Positions 1-11,100 of a stretch of DNA of 64,000 nucleotides are shown here, piece by piece. The notes beneath the pieces are model-generated. The model was not told the origin of the DNA, did not search any database, and saw nothing but the letters and a program-made list of their open reading frames with translations. The translations under genes were made by a program, and so were the position numbers. The stretch is from Chitinophagaceae bacterium (lineage in GTDB: Bacteria; Bacteroidota; Bacteroidia; Chitinophagales; Chitinophagaceae): positions 36,613-100,612 of the forward strand of contig JANWIJ010000082.1 of assembly GCA_025449935.1 (NCBI GenBank), given 5' to 3'. Each line of letters opens with the position of its first letter. Within the stretch, counting starts at the first letter, position 1.

Positions 1-2
1 AA

Positions 3-557
3 AATTATAACCTTTACTGGGATATGGATATGAGCCGGAATATCGTTGAGCATTCGGAGGTCCTGACCAATTCCCTGAATGCAAATGCGACAAGATTTAC
101 CGGTTTTTACCTGAAGAAAAATTCATTTATTACCAGTTCCGCCCTGGGCTGGGGGACCGGCTACGATTCGACCCGGGAGTTGATGATTTCCGGCAAGTCA
201 GCCGCCGAAAGACACCTGGCAAAGAATGATAAATATTTCAATGAGAATGTGGCGATATTAAAGTCGATCATTGAGTTTGCAAAAGCAAAGAATATCAAGG
301 TGGTATTAATCACCTCCCCTGCCTATCGCTCTTACGTGGACAACCTGGACAAACAGCAACTAGGCCGTACTACCCAAACAGCCAGCGCCATTGCCGCAGA
401 TTATAACAATACCGTCTACTTTAACCATTTATCCGACAGCAGTTTCGCGGAAAGTGATTTTTATGATGGAGATCACCTGAATAATGCCGGGGCAAAAAAG
501 TATACACTAAAACTGGACAGCCTGATCAGGACAGCAGAAAAAAATGGATCTTTCTGA
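3..557 (+). CDS. SGNH/GDSL-like protein, C-terminal fragment
   Basis: The reading frame is open to the left edge, so the N-terminus lies outside the window; the first internal Met is at 24. The visible 184 residues contain a Rossmann-like strand (VVLITSPAYRSYV) and, near the C-terminus, YDGDHLNNAGAKKYT. The D-x-x-H in that stretch matches the catalytic Asp/His block of SGNH hydrolases and of AlgX/DltD-like acyl-handling proteins. The N-terminal block with the nucleophilic Ser is not visible, so activity cannot be judged. It may be an exported or membrane-linked protein that modifies polysaccharide, but that is inference. The nearest downstream gene is convergent, 34 bp away. Confidence 0.55.
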   Translation, partial: NYNLYWDMDMSRNIVEHSEVLTNSLNANATRFTGFYLKKNSFITSSALGWGTGYDSTRELMISGKSAAERHLAKNDKYFNENVAILKSIIEFAKAKNIKVVLITSPAYRSYVDNLDKQQLGRTTQTASAIAADYNNTVYFNHLSDSSFAESDFYDGDHLNNAGAKKYTLKLDSLIRTAEKNGSF

Positions 558-591
558 ACAGGTTCCTGTAGCACCGGTTTGTTAAGATGTT

Positions 592-1632
592 TTACTCCTT
601 ATAAATTTTAACCGATTTCTCTCCTGTATTTTTAATGAACCCCCTGTACATGCCTTCCGTGCAAAATGGCATGGCAATATTCCCGTCTTTGTCCACAGCA
701 ATTAAACCACCATCACCTCCCAGGGATGGCAATTTTTTCATCACCAATTCATTTGCCGCATCTATTAATTTCATTTTCCCAAATTCCATCATATCACTGA
801 TGCTTTTGGCCAATACCAGGCGGATATAAAATTCACCCCACCCCGTACCGCTAAACGCAGCTGTTTTATTATTGGCATAAGTTCCTGCACCGATGATGGG
901 GGCGTCCCCCACCCTCCCGAATTTTTTATTCGTCATACCGCCGGTGCTGGTGGCTGCTGCTAAGTTGCCGTGCCGGTCCAGTGCAACAGCGCCAACAGTA
1001 CCATATTTATCATCGCGGTTTTCCGGTTGCTTCAGGGAAGAATGCCTGTTGCCGGAATCTTTTAGCTGCAACAATGAATCCTGTTGTTTTGCTTTTTGCA
1101 AATCTTTCCACCTGTTCTCCGTATAGAAATAGGAAGGATCAACGATTTCCAGTCCCTGTTGCATGGCGAAGTTCTCCGCGCCCTTTCCGGTCATCATTAC
1201 ATGGGGGCTTTTTTCCATAACTGCCCTCGCCGCTGTCACCGGGTTTTTGATCGTTGTAACGCCGGCCACTGACCCGGCAGCCAGGGTTTTTCCATCCATG
1301 ATGGCTGCATCGAGTTCATTTTTTCCTTCATTCGTGAATACTGCACCTTTGCCGGCATTAAAGAGTGGATTGTCCTCCATGCTCCGAACACAGGCCTCTA
1401 CAGCATCCAGGGCCGTTCCACCATTTTTTAGAATTTCATTCCCGGTTTGCAATGCCTTATCGAGGGCATCCATATAGGCTTTTTCCCGTTCCGGGGTCAT
1501 CTGGTTTTTCAATATAGTACCCGCACCCCCGTGAATAACCAGCACAAACTTGTTATTAAGGTTCCCGGTGACCGGCTGCGCAAAACTTTTGTTAAGAAGG
1601 AAAAGTGAAAATATGATGAACAGCTTTTTCAT
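592..1632 (-). CDS. Isoaspartyl peptidase / L-asparaginase (Ntn hydrolase), exported
   Basis: An N-terminal-nucleophile hydrolase of the plant-type asparaginase family, which cleaves isoaspartyl dipeptides and asparagine. The precursor is cut internally so that a Thr becomes the new N-terminus. Here the expected site is Gly-Thr in KYGTVGAVALD (Thr about residue 212 from the chosen start), followed by TSTGGMTNKKFGRVGDAPIIG, which carries substrate-binding residues. HGGAG near the N-terminus and NAGKGAVFTNEG are also family hallmarks. I chose the Met at 1632 rather than an in-frame Met at 1650 because it directly opens a signal peptide (MKKLFIIFSLFLLNKSFAQ), so the enzyme should be periplasmic. 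Length (346 aa) is normal. Confidence 0.9.
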   Translation of the reverse strand: MKKLFIIFSLFLLNKSFAQPVTGNLNNKFVLVIHGGAGTILKNQMTPEREKAYMDALDKALQTGNEILKNGGTALDAVEACVRSMEDNPLFNAGKGAVFTNEGKNELDAAIMDGKTLAAGSVAGVTTIKNPVTAARAVMEKSPHVMMTGKGAENFAMQQGLEIVDPSYFYTENRWKDLQKAKQQDSLLQLKDSGNRHSSLKQPENRDDKYGTVGAVALDRHGNLAAATSTGGMTNKKFGRVGDAPIIGAGTYANNKTAAFSGTGWGEFYIRLVLAKSISDMMEFGKMKLIDAANELVMKKLPSLGGDGGLIAVDKDGNIAMPFCTEGMYRGFIKNTGEKSVKIYKE

Positions 1633-1730
1633 GTCAGGAATTTGGGGCAAATTACCGATTAAAGTTTTTGCCCGGCGCTCGGGAAAGCCCGTGAATCCCC
1701 GGAGAATCCCCTAACAACTTGGTACTGAAT

Positions 1731-1760
1731 TTGCCTGAAGCTTATGATTACCTACTTTTA
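1731..1760 (+). promoter_or_regulatory. Promoter upstream of tamB
   Basis: TTG at 1731-1733, a 19-nt spacer, then TACTTTTA at 1753-1760. This matches the Bacteroidota housekeeping promoter (TTG-N19-TAnnTTTG) except for the last base. The transcript would start near 1767, only a few bases before the coding sequence of the TamB membrane anchor, which supports a start codon at about 1773-1779. Confidence 0.5.
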
Positions 1761-1772
1761 CAATTCAAATAG

Positions 1773-4700
1773 CTGATCCTGAAGCGGTTTAAAAAAATAC
1801 TAAAGTGGTTCTTCCTGTCCCTGCTGCTGCTTATTGCGGCGCTTTATATTTTTATTCAAACTCCTTTTGGTCAAAACTGGGCAGCCAGGCAGGTTACTAA
1901 ACGCCTGTCCCGTGATCTACAGACGAAAATTTCCATCAACCACGTTAATTTTTCCTTATTCAATAACATGCACCTCGAAGGGGTGATCATAGAAGACCGC
2001 AAAGGTGACACACTTTTATATGCCGGGGATGTTAAGGTCCGGATCACGGACTGGTTCTTTTTCAAGAAAGAAGCGGTCTTAAAGTATATCAGCCTGGAAA
2101 ATGCCGTCGTCAAGTTCCAGCGATCTGATTCGCTCTGGCAACACCAGTTTTTCCTGGACTATTTTACTTCTCCCGCTACGGGCAAAAAAAAGAAAAAAGC
2201 CGGCATACAGTTTAACCTGAAGAAAGTGGAACTGAAGAATGTGATCTTCATTAAGAAAGATGCGTGGCTCGGAAGCGATATGACAGCAAAAGTCTCCCTG
2301 CTGGACCTGGATGCAAACAATATTAACCTCGCCGGTAACACCTACGAGATTAATTCGCTGTTGTTGCAGGAACCTGTCATTTTAATGAGAACATATGCAG
2401 GGTTGAAGCCCCGGGATACATCAACCGTTGCGGATGATGGATTAACCAGGTCATACAGCTGGAACCGTGCGCAATCCATTTTTAAGATCGCCAATCTCAA
2501 AATTATCAACGGCACGTTCAGTACGAATAAAGAAACCGGCCGCCAGCCATATGATTATTTCGACGGGCAGCATTTGTTTGCCACAGAGATCAATGGCGAA
2601 CTCAGCAATTCAACCTTTATCGGGGATACTGTTTTTTCAAAAATTAAATTATCCGCCAAAGAGCGAAGTGGGTTTGAACTAAAAAAACTGACCGCCGATC
2701 TCAGGATGACCCCCCAGGGCATGGCGTTTACGGGAATGGATCTTGTTACCAACCGGAGCACCTTGCGTAATTTCTTTATGATGTCATATGATGACATGAA
2801 TGATATGGGTGATTTTATTCACAAAGTAAGAATGACGGCGCTCTTTGAAGATTCTTACGTGGACAGTGATGATATCGCTTTTTTTGCTCCCGCGCTTAAA
2901 ACATGGAAAAAGAAAATTACGCTGCAGGGAAAAGTAAGGGGTACGGTAGATGACCTCGTGGGTCGTGACCTGCTGATACAGGCCGGCAACAGCACAGTAC
3001 TGAACGGCGATATTACGATGACCGGCCTCCCGGATATTAATAAAACATTTATTGACTTTAAAGCAAATGTCTTCCGGACAACCTATGCCGATGCAGTAAC
3101 CTTCATACCGGCGATGCGCAGGGTAACCAGCCCCGATCTTAGAAAGCTGCAGTATGTCAGTTTCAGGGGAAGTTTTACCGGCTTTATCCGGGACTTTGTA
3201 ACATTCGGCACCATTCAAACCAACCTGGGCACGGTCAGGTCAGACCTGAATATGAAACTTTCGCGGGGACAGGAACCGGCTTATTCCGGGTCTATTTCCA
3301 CCGATAATTTCAGGCTCGGGGAATTTTTGGGAGATAAAAATATTGGCGCTATTTCCATGACCGGCACCGTTAAAGGAAGAGGATTTAATGAGAAAACGCG
3401 TAATACCCTGCTCGATGGAACCATTCGTTTTGTGGATTATAAAGATTACCGGTATAATAATATTCTTGTAAAGGGAACATTGAATAAGAAATTATTTGAA
3501 GGAGTTGCTTCTATCCGGGATGAGAATGCAGACCTTGACCTGAATGGTGTTATTGATTTTAACAGCAAAACACCCCGGTTTGACCTGGTAGCGAATGTCA
3601 ATAGTGCCAACCTGAAAAACCTTAAACTGACCAGTGACAGCATTGAATTCAAAGGAAGATTTAATTTCAACTTTACCAGCAGCAGTATTGATGATTTTTT
3701 GGGTACCGCCCGGATTACCGACGCAGAGATAACCAGGAATGGGCAGCGTCTTCCTTTTGATTCACTGGTGGTTGTTTCATCCTTATCTGACAGCGGCAGG
3801 ATCCTGACAGCTGTTTCTAACGAATTCAATGCCCAGTTTACCGGAAATTTCAACCTGGCCGGTTTGCCGGATGGCATTACCTACCTGCTTAATAAATACT
3901 ACCCCGCCTATGTCAAAGCGCCACGAAATTATCCCGAAAGCCAGGCATTTAATTTCAAAATAACCACCCAGTATGTGGATGAATACCTGAAACTGGTTGA
4001 TTCCAGTTTATCAGGATTTAATTTCAGCACCCTGTCGGGTAATATTGACCTGGCAAATAATAAATTAAACTTTACGGCTGATGTGCCGCAGTTCAAGTAC
4101 CGCCAGTATGATTTCAATAATGTAAATGTAGTGGCCAACGGCATCGGCAACAACCTCCTGGTAAAAGGCAGTGCCTATAATATCAGGATCAATGACAGCC
4201 TGAATATTCCCATGGCTTTTTTTACGGTTGATGCACGAAATGATTCATCCAGGGTCAGCATTACTTCGGGCGCCAACCGAACGGTGGATACTGCCAATCT
4301 GAATGCACTTGTATTAACCTATCACGACGGTGTCAAGATCGATTTTGATCCGTCAACGTTTACGATCAGCGGCAAACTCTGGACGATTGATGAAAGCGGG
4401 GAGCTGGAATTCCGTACCAATACGCCGGCCAGTGGCCAGTTAGTATTAAGAAGCGGCGAGCAACGGATTACCCTTAAGACAGAGCCGACGAAAACCGGGG
4501 GACGGTGGAATGATCTCAAAGTTGAACTGGCCAAAGTGAATGTCGGGGATTTCTCTCCTTTCTTTATGCCCAAAAACCGGGTGGAGGGGCTTGTTTCGGC
4601 CCATATAGTGGTAGAGGATCCTACTAATAAGCTGCGGATTACTTCCGATGATATACAAACAGAGTTCCTGAGACTTGACAATGACTCGCTGGGAGAAGTT

Positions 4701-6617
4701 AAAGCGTCCCTTGTTTATGATAACAGCTCGGGCGAACTGACTGTAAAAGGCAAAACCCTGAACCAGGATAATTACCTGGATTTTGATGCACATCTTTTTT
4801 TGCGTGATAAACAAAAAGCGAAGGATAATCTGATCACGTTAAAGACCAGGAATTTCCAGATCACGATGCTGGAGCGTTTCCTGGGCAATTTATTTTCTGA
4901 CATGCAGGGCTTTCTTACCGGTGATATCACCATTGCCGGCGAATTCCAAAACCTGAGTGTAACGGGGAAGGGCAGGCTAAAAGACGCGGGGTTGAAAGTG
5001 AATTTCACCCAATGCTTCTACCGTATTGCCGATACGGATATTGAACTCACCCCGCAGGAAATTAATTTAGATGGCATTGTATTAACCGATACAGCAACGG
5101 GTAATCCAATTTATATTGTCGGCGGTATTGAGCACCAGTCTTTCAAAAAAATGTTTTATAACCTTGACATCACCACGCGCAAGCCCAATACAACGGATGA
5201 GGCCCATAACAAGCCGGTCCTGCTGGTAAATACAACGTACAGGGACAATAAACAGTTTTATGGTTATGTCAAAGGAACAGGTTCGCTATCCCTGCTGGGT
5301 CCGCAGGAAAATATGTATATGAAGATTGATGCCATCGCCTCTGAAACGGACAGCAGCTATATCACCCTTCCCCCGTCTGTCAGCCGTGAATCCGGCTACG
5401 CCGATTTTCTTATTGAAAGAAAATATGGACGTGAAATGACTGAAAGCGACCTGAACTTAAATTCAACAAATGTTACTTATGATGTGGATGTAACGGCCAA
5501 CCCGATGGTGAATGTGAAAGTGGTGCTTGACGAGCTGACCGGTGATGAAATAAAAGGAAAAGGTTCCGGCACCCTGAATATCCGCTCTGGCACCTCGGAA
5601 GCCTTATCGCTGCGGGGCCGCTTTGATATCCTGGAAGGCAGTTATCTTTTTACTTTCCAGTCATTTTTTAAAAAACCATTTGTCTTAAAAGAAGGGGCGG
5701 AAAACTATATCGAATGGAACGGCGACCCTTATGATGCTAATATAAAATTTGAAGCCTCTTACAAGGCAGAGAGGGTAAGCTTTGCTCCGCTGGCCAACTC
5801 ATTGAACCTAAATACCGGCATCAGCAATGCCCGTGGCGATGTGTATGTAATCGCCAAACTGTCTGACAAACTATTCAAACCAAAAATAAATTTCTCCCTC
5901 GACTTCCCGAACAGCAGTGTAGCCATCAGTGACCCCGAACTGGCCCTGGTGATACAGCAGATGCAAAAAAATGAAAACGAGCTGAACCGCCAGGTTACTT
6001 ACCTGATTGTGTTCAATAGTTTTGCCCCCAGCGAGCTGGCAGGGAATTACTCAGGTACCGGTCTTGGCCTGAATACCATTTCCGGGATATTTCTGAATGT
6101 CATCAGCGACCAGATCAACAAAATACTGGGCAACCTGCTTAAAGATGATAAATACACCATCAGCCTGAACACGTCGCTGTATAACAGGAACATCATTGAT
6201 CCCAATAATAAAACAGCATTGAACCTCGGAAGCAATGTGAATTTTTCCATCGGCCGGTCTTTCTTCAATAACCGTTTTATTATTTCTACGGGTGTCGGGT
6301 TTGATGCACCGCTGCAACAGCAATCGAACAATATCCAGCAGAGCCTGCAATTATTACCGGATGTAACACTGGAATGGCTGATCAATCCAAGCGGAACGCT
6401 GCGGGCTTCTTTTTTCTACAGGGAGAATGCGGATTACCTGACCGTAACCAACAATACCCAACCCGGCAAAGCCAAAAGGATTGGGGCAAGTGTTTCTTAC
6501 AAAAGAGATTTTGACAAGCTCAGTGATATCTTCAGGAAGAAGAAAAAACCACAGCCGGTACCGGCCGAACCAAAACCTGAAATCGTTAAGCAGGAAGAGG
6601 TGAAAGGACAGGACTAA
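1773..6617 (+). CDS. tamB: TamB-like translocation/assembly or lipid-transfer protein
   Basis: A very large AsmA/TamB-type protein of about 1,614 aa that spans the periplasm from an N-terminal inner-membrane anchor. The first ATG is at 1968, but the same frame stays open back to the stop at 1770-1772 and encodes an obvious anchor (KRFKKILKWFFLSLLLLI) followed by TPFGQNWAARQVTKRLSRDL, the usual TamB N-terminus. No ATG, GTG or TTG lies between that stop and the anchor; CTG at 1773 or 1779 are the likeliest starts. The middle is repetitive beta-strand sequence typical of a beta-groove. The last 450 residues carry the TamB (DUF490) domain, including YIEWNGDPYDANIKFEASY, and a charged tail. It probably works in outer-membrane biogenesis or phospholipid transport; no TamA/Omp85 gene is adjacent. 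The assignment is sure, the start is not. Confidence 0.88.
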   Translation: MILKRFKKILKWFFLSLLLLIAALYIFIQTPFGQNWAARQVTKRLSRDLQTKISINHVNFSLFNNMHLEGVIIEDRKGDTLLYAGDVKVRITDWFFFKKEAVLKYISLENAVVKFQRSDSLWQHQFFLDYFTSPATGKKKKKAGIQFNLKKVELKNVIFIKKDAWLGSDMTAKVSLLDLDANNINLAGNTYEINSLLLQEPVILMRTYAGLKPRDTSTVADDGLTRSYSWNRAQSIFKIANLKIINGTFSTNKETGRQPYDYFDGQHLFATEINGELSNSTFIGDTVFSKIKLSAKERSGFELKKLTADLRMTPQGMAFTGMDLVTNRSTLRNFFMMSYDDMNDMGDFIHKVRMTALFEDSYVDSDDIAFFAPALKTWKKKITLQGKVRGTVDDLVGRDLLIQAGNSTVLNGDITMTGLPDINKTFIDFKANVFRTTYADAVTFIPAMRRVTSPDLRKLQYVSFRGSFTGFIRDFVTFGTIQTNLGTVRSDLNMKLSRGQEPAYSGSISTDNFRLGEFLGDKNIGAISMTGTVKGRGFNEKTRNTLLDGTIRFVDYKDYRYNNILVKGTLNKKLFEGVASIRDENADLDLNGVIDFNSKTPRFDLVANVNSANLKNLKLTSDSIEFKGRFNFNFTSSSIDDFLGTARITDAEITRNGQRLPFDSLVVVSSLSDSGRILTAVSNEFNAQFTGNFNLAGLPDGITYLLNKYYPAYVKAPRNYPESQAFNFKITTQYVDEYLKLVDSSLSGFNFSTLSGNIDLANNKLNFTADVPQFKYRQYDFNNVNVVANGIGNNLLVKGSAYNIRINDSLNIPMAFFTVDARNDSSRVSITSGANRTVDTANLNALVLTYHDGVKIDFDPSTFTISGKLWTIDESGELEFRTNTPASGQLVLRSGEQRITLKTEPTKTGGRWNDLKVELAKVNVGDFSPFFMPKNRVEGLVSAHIVVEDPTNKLRITSDDIQTEFLRLDNDSLGEVKASLVYDNSSGELTVKGKTLNQDNYLDFDAHLFLRDKQKAKDNLITLKTRNFQITMLERFLGNLFSDMQGFLTGDITIAGEFQNLSVTGKGRLKDAGLKVNFTQCFYRIADTDIELTPQEINLDGIVLTDTATGNPIYIVGGIEHQSFKKMFYNLDITTRKPNTTDEAHNKPVLLVNTTYRDNKQFYGYVKGTGSLSLLGPQENMYMKIDAIASETDSSYITLPPSVSRESGYADFLIERKYGREMTESDLNLNSTNVTYDVDVTANPMVNVKVVLDELTGDEIKGKGSGTLNIRSGTSEALSLRGRFDILEGSYLFTFQSFFKKPFVLKEGAENYIEWNGDPYDANIKFEASYKAERVSFAPLANSLNLNTGISNARGDVYVIAKLSDKLFKPKINFSLDFPNSSVAISDPELALVIQQMQKNENELNRQVTYLIVFNSFAPSELAGNYSGTGLGLNTISGIFLNVISDQINKILGNLLKDDKYTISLNTSLYNRNIIDPNNKTALNLGSNVNFSIGRSFFNNRFIISTGVGFDAPLQQQSNNIQQSLQLLPDVTLEWLINPSGTLRASFFYRENADYLTVTNNTQPGKAKRIGASVSYKRDFDKLSDIFRKKKKPQPVPAEPKPEIVKQEEVKGQD

Positions 6618-6643
6618 CACGTGGGGCAGTCTGCGCTCCAGGG

Positions 6644-6678
6644 GTCAATGGTCAATGGTCAATAGTGAATAGTGAATG
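6644..6678. repeat. Heptanucleotide tandem repeat, five units
   Basis: Five head-to-tail 7-mers between the convergent ends of tamB and ribBA: GTCAATG, GTCAATG, GTCAATA, GTGAATA, GTGAATG. It is non-coding and no hairpin terminator is evident in this 102-bp gap. Confidence 0.7.
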
Positions 6679-6719
6679 ATAATAAGGGGGAAAAAAGAAA
6701 ATCGAAATGTTCCTGGTTT

Positions 6720-7925
6720 TTATTCTTTGTCCATGATCTCGTGTCCCAGTTTATCCCTTTTGGTCTGCAGGTATTTTTCATTATGCTCATTCGCATCTAC
6801 TTCAATCGGGATGTTTTCCACGATTTCCAGTCCATAACCAATAAGCCCCACTCTTTTCTTCGGGTTGTTGGTAATGAGCCTTAGTTTGGTAATTCCGAGA
6901 TGGCGAAGCATTTGAGCGCCGAGGCCATAATCCCGCTGATCCATCTGGAAGCCAAGGTGCAGGTTTGCCTCCACGGTATCCATTCCCTGTTCCTGCAGGC
7001 GATAGGCTTTTAATTTATTTAGCAAGCCGATCCCCCTGCCTTCCTGGTTCATGTATAAGATGGCGCCCTTTCCTTCCGATTCAACCATTTTCATTGATCT
7101 GTGCAATTGCTCGCCGCAATCACATCTTAAAGAGCCGAGTATATCACCGGTAAAACAGGATGAGTGAACCCTTACCATAATGGGGTCGTCTTTTTGCCAG
7201 GTTCCTTTTAGCAAAGCAAGGTGTTCGTTATTCGAATTTCTTTCCTTAAAAGCCACCAGTTGAAATGTCCCATACTTCGTTGGCATGTCCACCCGGACTA
7301 TCTCTTCAATCAGGGAATCACTTTTTATCCGGTACTCGATCAGGTCTTTTATGGAAACAATCTTGAAATCAAATTTTCTGGCTACTTCGATGAGTTCGGG
7401 CAGGCGGGCCATAGATCCGTCCTCGTTCATAATTTCAACCAAAACACCGCCCGGATCAAAACCGGCAAGCCTGGCCAGGTCAACGGCGGCTTCGGTATGG
7501 CCTGCCCTGCGGAGCACCCCTCCCTTTTTGGCCCGGAGTGGAAAAATATGACCCGGGCGTCCCAGGTCGGCCGAAGTCGTAAATGGATTTATTAATGCCT
7601 GCACCGTTCGGGCCCGGTCCTGGGCAGAAATGCCTGTGGTACAGCCATGGCCCAGCAGATCTACCGAGACTGTAAAAGCTGTTTCATGGAGGGCTGTATT
7701 GTTATTTACCATCAGTTCCAGCCCCAGTTCATCACACCTTTCCTCGGGAAGGGCGGCACAAATAAGACCCCGGCCATGCTTGCTCATGAAATTGATGACC
7801 TCCGGTGTTACGTTGGCCGCCGCAGTCACAAAGTCCCCCTCGTTCTCCCGGTCCTCATCGTCGGCAACCACAACCAATTTTCCCCGTTTAATATCTTGTA
7901 TGGCGCTGTCTATTGAATCAAACAT
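6720..7925 (-). CDS. ribBA: RibBA: DHBP synthase / GTP cyclohydrolase II
   Basis: A bifunctional riboflavin enzyme of 401 aa. The N-terminal half makes 3,4-dihydroxy-2-butanone 4-phosphate from ribulose 5-phosphate; it shows the acidic metal site [11 protein letters not shown] and the [14 protein letters not shown] motif. The C-terminal half is GTP cyclohydrolase II, with the zinc cysteines in [18 protein letters not shown] and the catalytic segment [17 protein letters not shown]. Both active sites look intact. I chose the Met at 7925 ([15 protein letters not shown]) over an in-frame Met at 7952: it fits the family start and lies just after a promoter. The upstream region is too short for an FMN riboswitch. 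The gene is divergent from the TonB-dependent receptor gene. Confidence 0.96.
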   Translation of the reverse strand: MFDSIDSAIQDIKRGKLVVVADDEDRENEGDFVTAAANVTPEVINFMSKHGRGLICAALPEERCDELGLELMVNNNTALHETAFTVSVDLLGHGCTTGISAQDRARTVQALINPFTTSADLGRPGHIFPLRAKKGGVLRRAGHTEAAVDLARLAGFDPGGVLVEIMNEDGSMARLPELIEVARKFDFKIVSIKDLIEYRIKSDSLIEEIVRVDMPTKYGTFQLVAFKERNSNNEHLALLKGTWQKDDPIMVRVHSSCFTGDILGSLRCDCGEQLHRSMKMVESEGKGAILYMNQEGRGIGLLNKLKAYRLQEQGMDTVEANLHLGFQMDQRDYGLGAQMLRHLGITKLRLITNNPKKRVGLIGYGLEIVENIPIEVDANEHNEKYLQTKRDKLGHEIMDKE

Positions 7926-7939
7926 TTTAGTTCTTTTGG

Positions 7940-7968
7940 CAAAAATAAACAAAGAATCGGGGGTACAA
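7940..7968 (-). promoter_or_regulatory. Promoter of ribBA
   Basis: On the minus strand, TTG (complement of 7966-7968), an 18-nt spacer and TATTTTTG (complement of 7940-7947), a full match to the TAnnTTTG element. Transcription would start near 7933, giving a leader of about 8 nt before the ATG at 7925. Confidence 0.6.
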
Positions 7969-8105
7969 GTATGTGAGTTGCCGGGGGATAAAATACATTA
8001 AAAAAAAAACGATCTAACGCATTAAATTCCAGTACCGGTTTGTTAATATTTGCCTATATTTAATTGGGGAATATTCCCTTTCTTTGCATCCGAAAACCTA
8101 ACTAT

Positions 8106-11100
8106 ATGCTTAAGAGAATTGTATTTCTTTTTGCCCTGGCCATTATTACCGGCCCGTTGTTATTTGCCCAAATAACTACCTCTTCCATAAGTGGCAACGT
8201 AAAAAGCACGACTGATGATGCACTGGTTGGTGCGACGGTTGTAGCCACTCACCTGCCTTCCGGCACAAAATATACTACGGTGTCCCGGTCAGGTGGTGTT
8301 ATCAGGATTGAGAATATGAGACCGGGTGGTCCCTATCTCATTGAAGTGAGTTTTGTGGGTCATGACCCCGAGAAACTGGAAAATATTTACCTGCAACTGG
8401 CTGAGACCTTTGTCCTTAATTCTTTCCTGAAGAAAACAGAAGCCACGCTGGAAACTGTTGTGTTAACCACCGGGAGAAGAAATTCCATCCTTAATGCAAA
8501 CAGGACTGGCGCGGTTACCAATATCGGTCTTCGCCAGATTACACAGTCACCCACCATTAACAGGAGTATCAATGATCTTACCCGTGCTACCCCGCAATCA
8601 AATGGTGCTTCAGTGGGCGGTGGTAACTACCGGCAAAATAATTTTACCGTTGATGGTGCTGATTTCAATAATAGTTTTGGCATCGGTAACAACCTCCCCG
8701 CCAACGGTGCTCCTATTTCCCTGGATGCCCTTGACGAGATCTCTGTAAATATTACCCCTTATGATATTCGCCAGTCTGGTTTTATCGGCAGCGCTATCAA
8801 TGCGGTGACCCGCTCCGGAACAAATACGTTCAGCGGTTCTGTGTATACCTATTTCAGGAATGAAAAACACCGGGGTGACAAGGTGGAAAAAACAACATTT
8901 ATCCGGCCCAAAGAAGAATATAAGCAACATGGTGTACGCCTGGGCGGCCCGATCATCCGGAATAAATTATTTTTCTTTTTCAATTATGAAAAAGAGACCC
9001 AGCCCAAAACCATCCAGACCAGATTTGCTGCCACTCCCGGCGCACCTTTTGGAAGTTCAGACAACATAGCCAGGCCAACTGCCGATTCCCTGAATGCTAT
9101 CAGCCAGTATCTCCTGAATACCTACGGATATGAAACCGGCCCCTACGACAATTATACGCCCAATATTGAAAGGACAAAATATATGGCCAGGCTCGACTGG
9201 AATATTAATCAGCGACACAGGTTCAATGTTCGTTACAGCCAGGTAGAAGGTGGTGAACCCAACCCGCCAAGTACCTCAACTACCGGTGCAGGGTATACTT
9301 ATCCGGCAGGCCTTACCAGGACCAATAACAATTCACTCTGGTTCAAGAATTCTAATTATTTCCAGGGAGCTAATTTTTACTCCTTCTCTGCCGAACTGAA
9401 CTCTAATTTCGGGAGAGTAGCAAATACATTGCGCGGAACCTTCACCTACCAGAATGACTCCCGTACTTCCGAAAGCACGGTGTTCCCGTTTGTGGATATC
9501 CTGAGTTCAACCTCAATATCAGCCCCGGCTCCGTATACTTCTTTCGGATATGAGCCCTTCAGCTTCGGCAACCTGCGTAAAGTAAAAATGTATTCTGTTG
9601 TTGACAATATTACCTGGACAACAAAGAAGCACAGCTGGACAGCCGGCGCCCAGGTTGACCTGAGCGAAACCATCAACGGTTTCCAGCGTTTTGCGACAAG
9701 TCACTATGTATATAATACCTGGAATGATTTTATCACGAATCAAAAACCAAGAGATTTCGCTTACACGTATTCTCTTTCAAAAGATTTTGCACCGGCATTT
9801 TCTGCTTTCAAATTTGTACAGGTTTCTGCCTATATCCAGGATGAAATCGCGATTAACAGGAATTTCAGGCTGACGCTGGGTTTAAGAGTGGATCAACCTT
9901 CTTATCCCGATGTACCGCAAATATTAACTCACCCGCTGGTGTTGGGCTTGACATTTGCAAACGGGCGCCAGATCAATACAGGCAATCTTCCTTCAAAACG
10001 TTTGATGTGGTCACCCCGCTTAGGATTTAACTGGGATATCTATGGAGACCGCTCCCTGCAGTTCCGTGGTGGAACAGGCCTCTTCACCGGTAAGATTCCA
10101 TTTGTGTGGATTGTAAGCCAGTCAGGCGACAACGGAATGTTACAGATAACCCAGGCATTTAACGGCCAGGCCAATACTCCTGGTGTTTTCAATCCTGATC
10201 CCCGCGCCTATTATCCTGCAGCCGTACCGATCGCCGGTACTGTAGTTCCAAGTGCTATCACAGCCATGGACCAGGATTTTAAGAACCCACAATCCTGGAA
10301 GTCAAGCCTTGCCATGGACACCAGGTTGCCCTGGGGCATTATTGCCACCGTAGAAGCCATCTTTAATAAAGATTTTTACACAGCATATTTTGAAAATGTC
10401 AACCTCGTAACGCCACAGGCGCTGAATGTAGCAGGGTACCCGGACAACAGGGCCATTTACCCTGTGAGTAATACACAAAAATATATCAACCCATTAACCG
10501 GGGCCGGACTTCCCAGCCCAACAGGTACATCAGCATTCAATGCAATAGTTATCAAGAATGGTACCCGGGGATATTATTTCTCCCTGACTGCTAAATTTGA
10601 GAAGCCTTTCAGCAAAGGATTCAATGCGTCAATAGCTTATACAAAATCAATGGCGGGTAACCTGTTTGACGGTAATGGCGACCAGCCCCTTTCTGCATGG
10701 CAGGGCGTACAAACTGTAAACGGCGCCAATTATCCTGTGATGGGATATGCAGATTATGTAACTCCTGACAGGGTGGTTGGTTTCCTTTCTTACCGCAAAG
10801 AATATTTCAAGCATCTTGCCACATCGATCGGCGTTTTTTATAATGGTGGTATCGCAGGCAGGTATTCTTACACCTATGGAGCCGATTTCAACCGGGATGG
10901 ACAGAATAACAATGACCTGATCTATATTCCAACTGCCACGGAAGTGCAGCAAATGCAGTTTGTGTCACAAACACTGAATGGGGTGGTTTATGACCAGGCA
11001 GCACAGCGGACTTTGTTCGAATCCTATATCGGCCAGGATAAATACCTCAGAAAACACCGGGGCCAGTATGCTGAAAGAAATGGAGCACAGTTCCCATGGC

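Noticed and set aside
1744..1776. A 10-codon open frame (ATG at 1744) before tamB
   Set aside because: It overlaps the predicted promoter and start of transcription, so it would not be transcribed in full.
7926..8105. FMN riboswitch between ribBA and the TonB-dependent receptor gene
   Set aside because: The ribBA leader is about 8 nt and the known FMN-element core sequence is absent from the gap.
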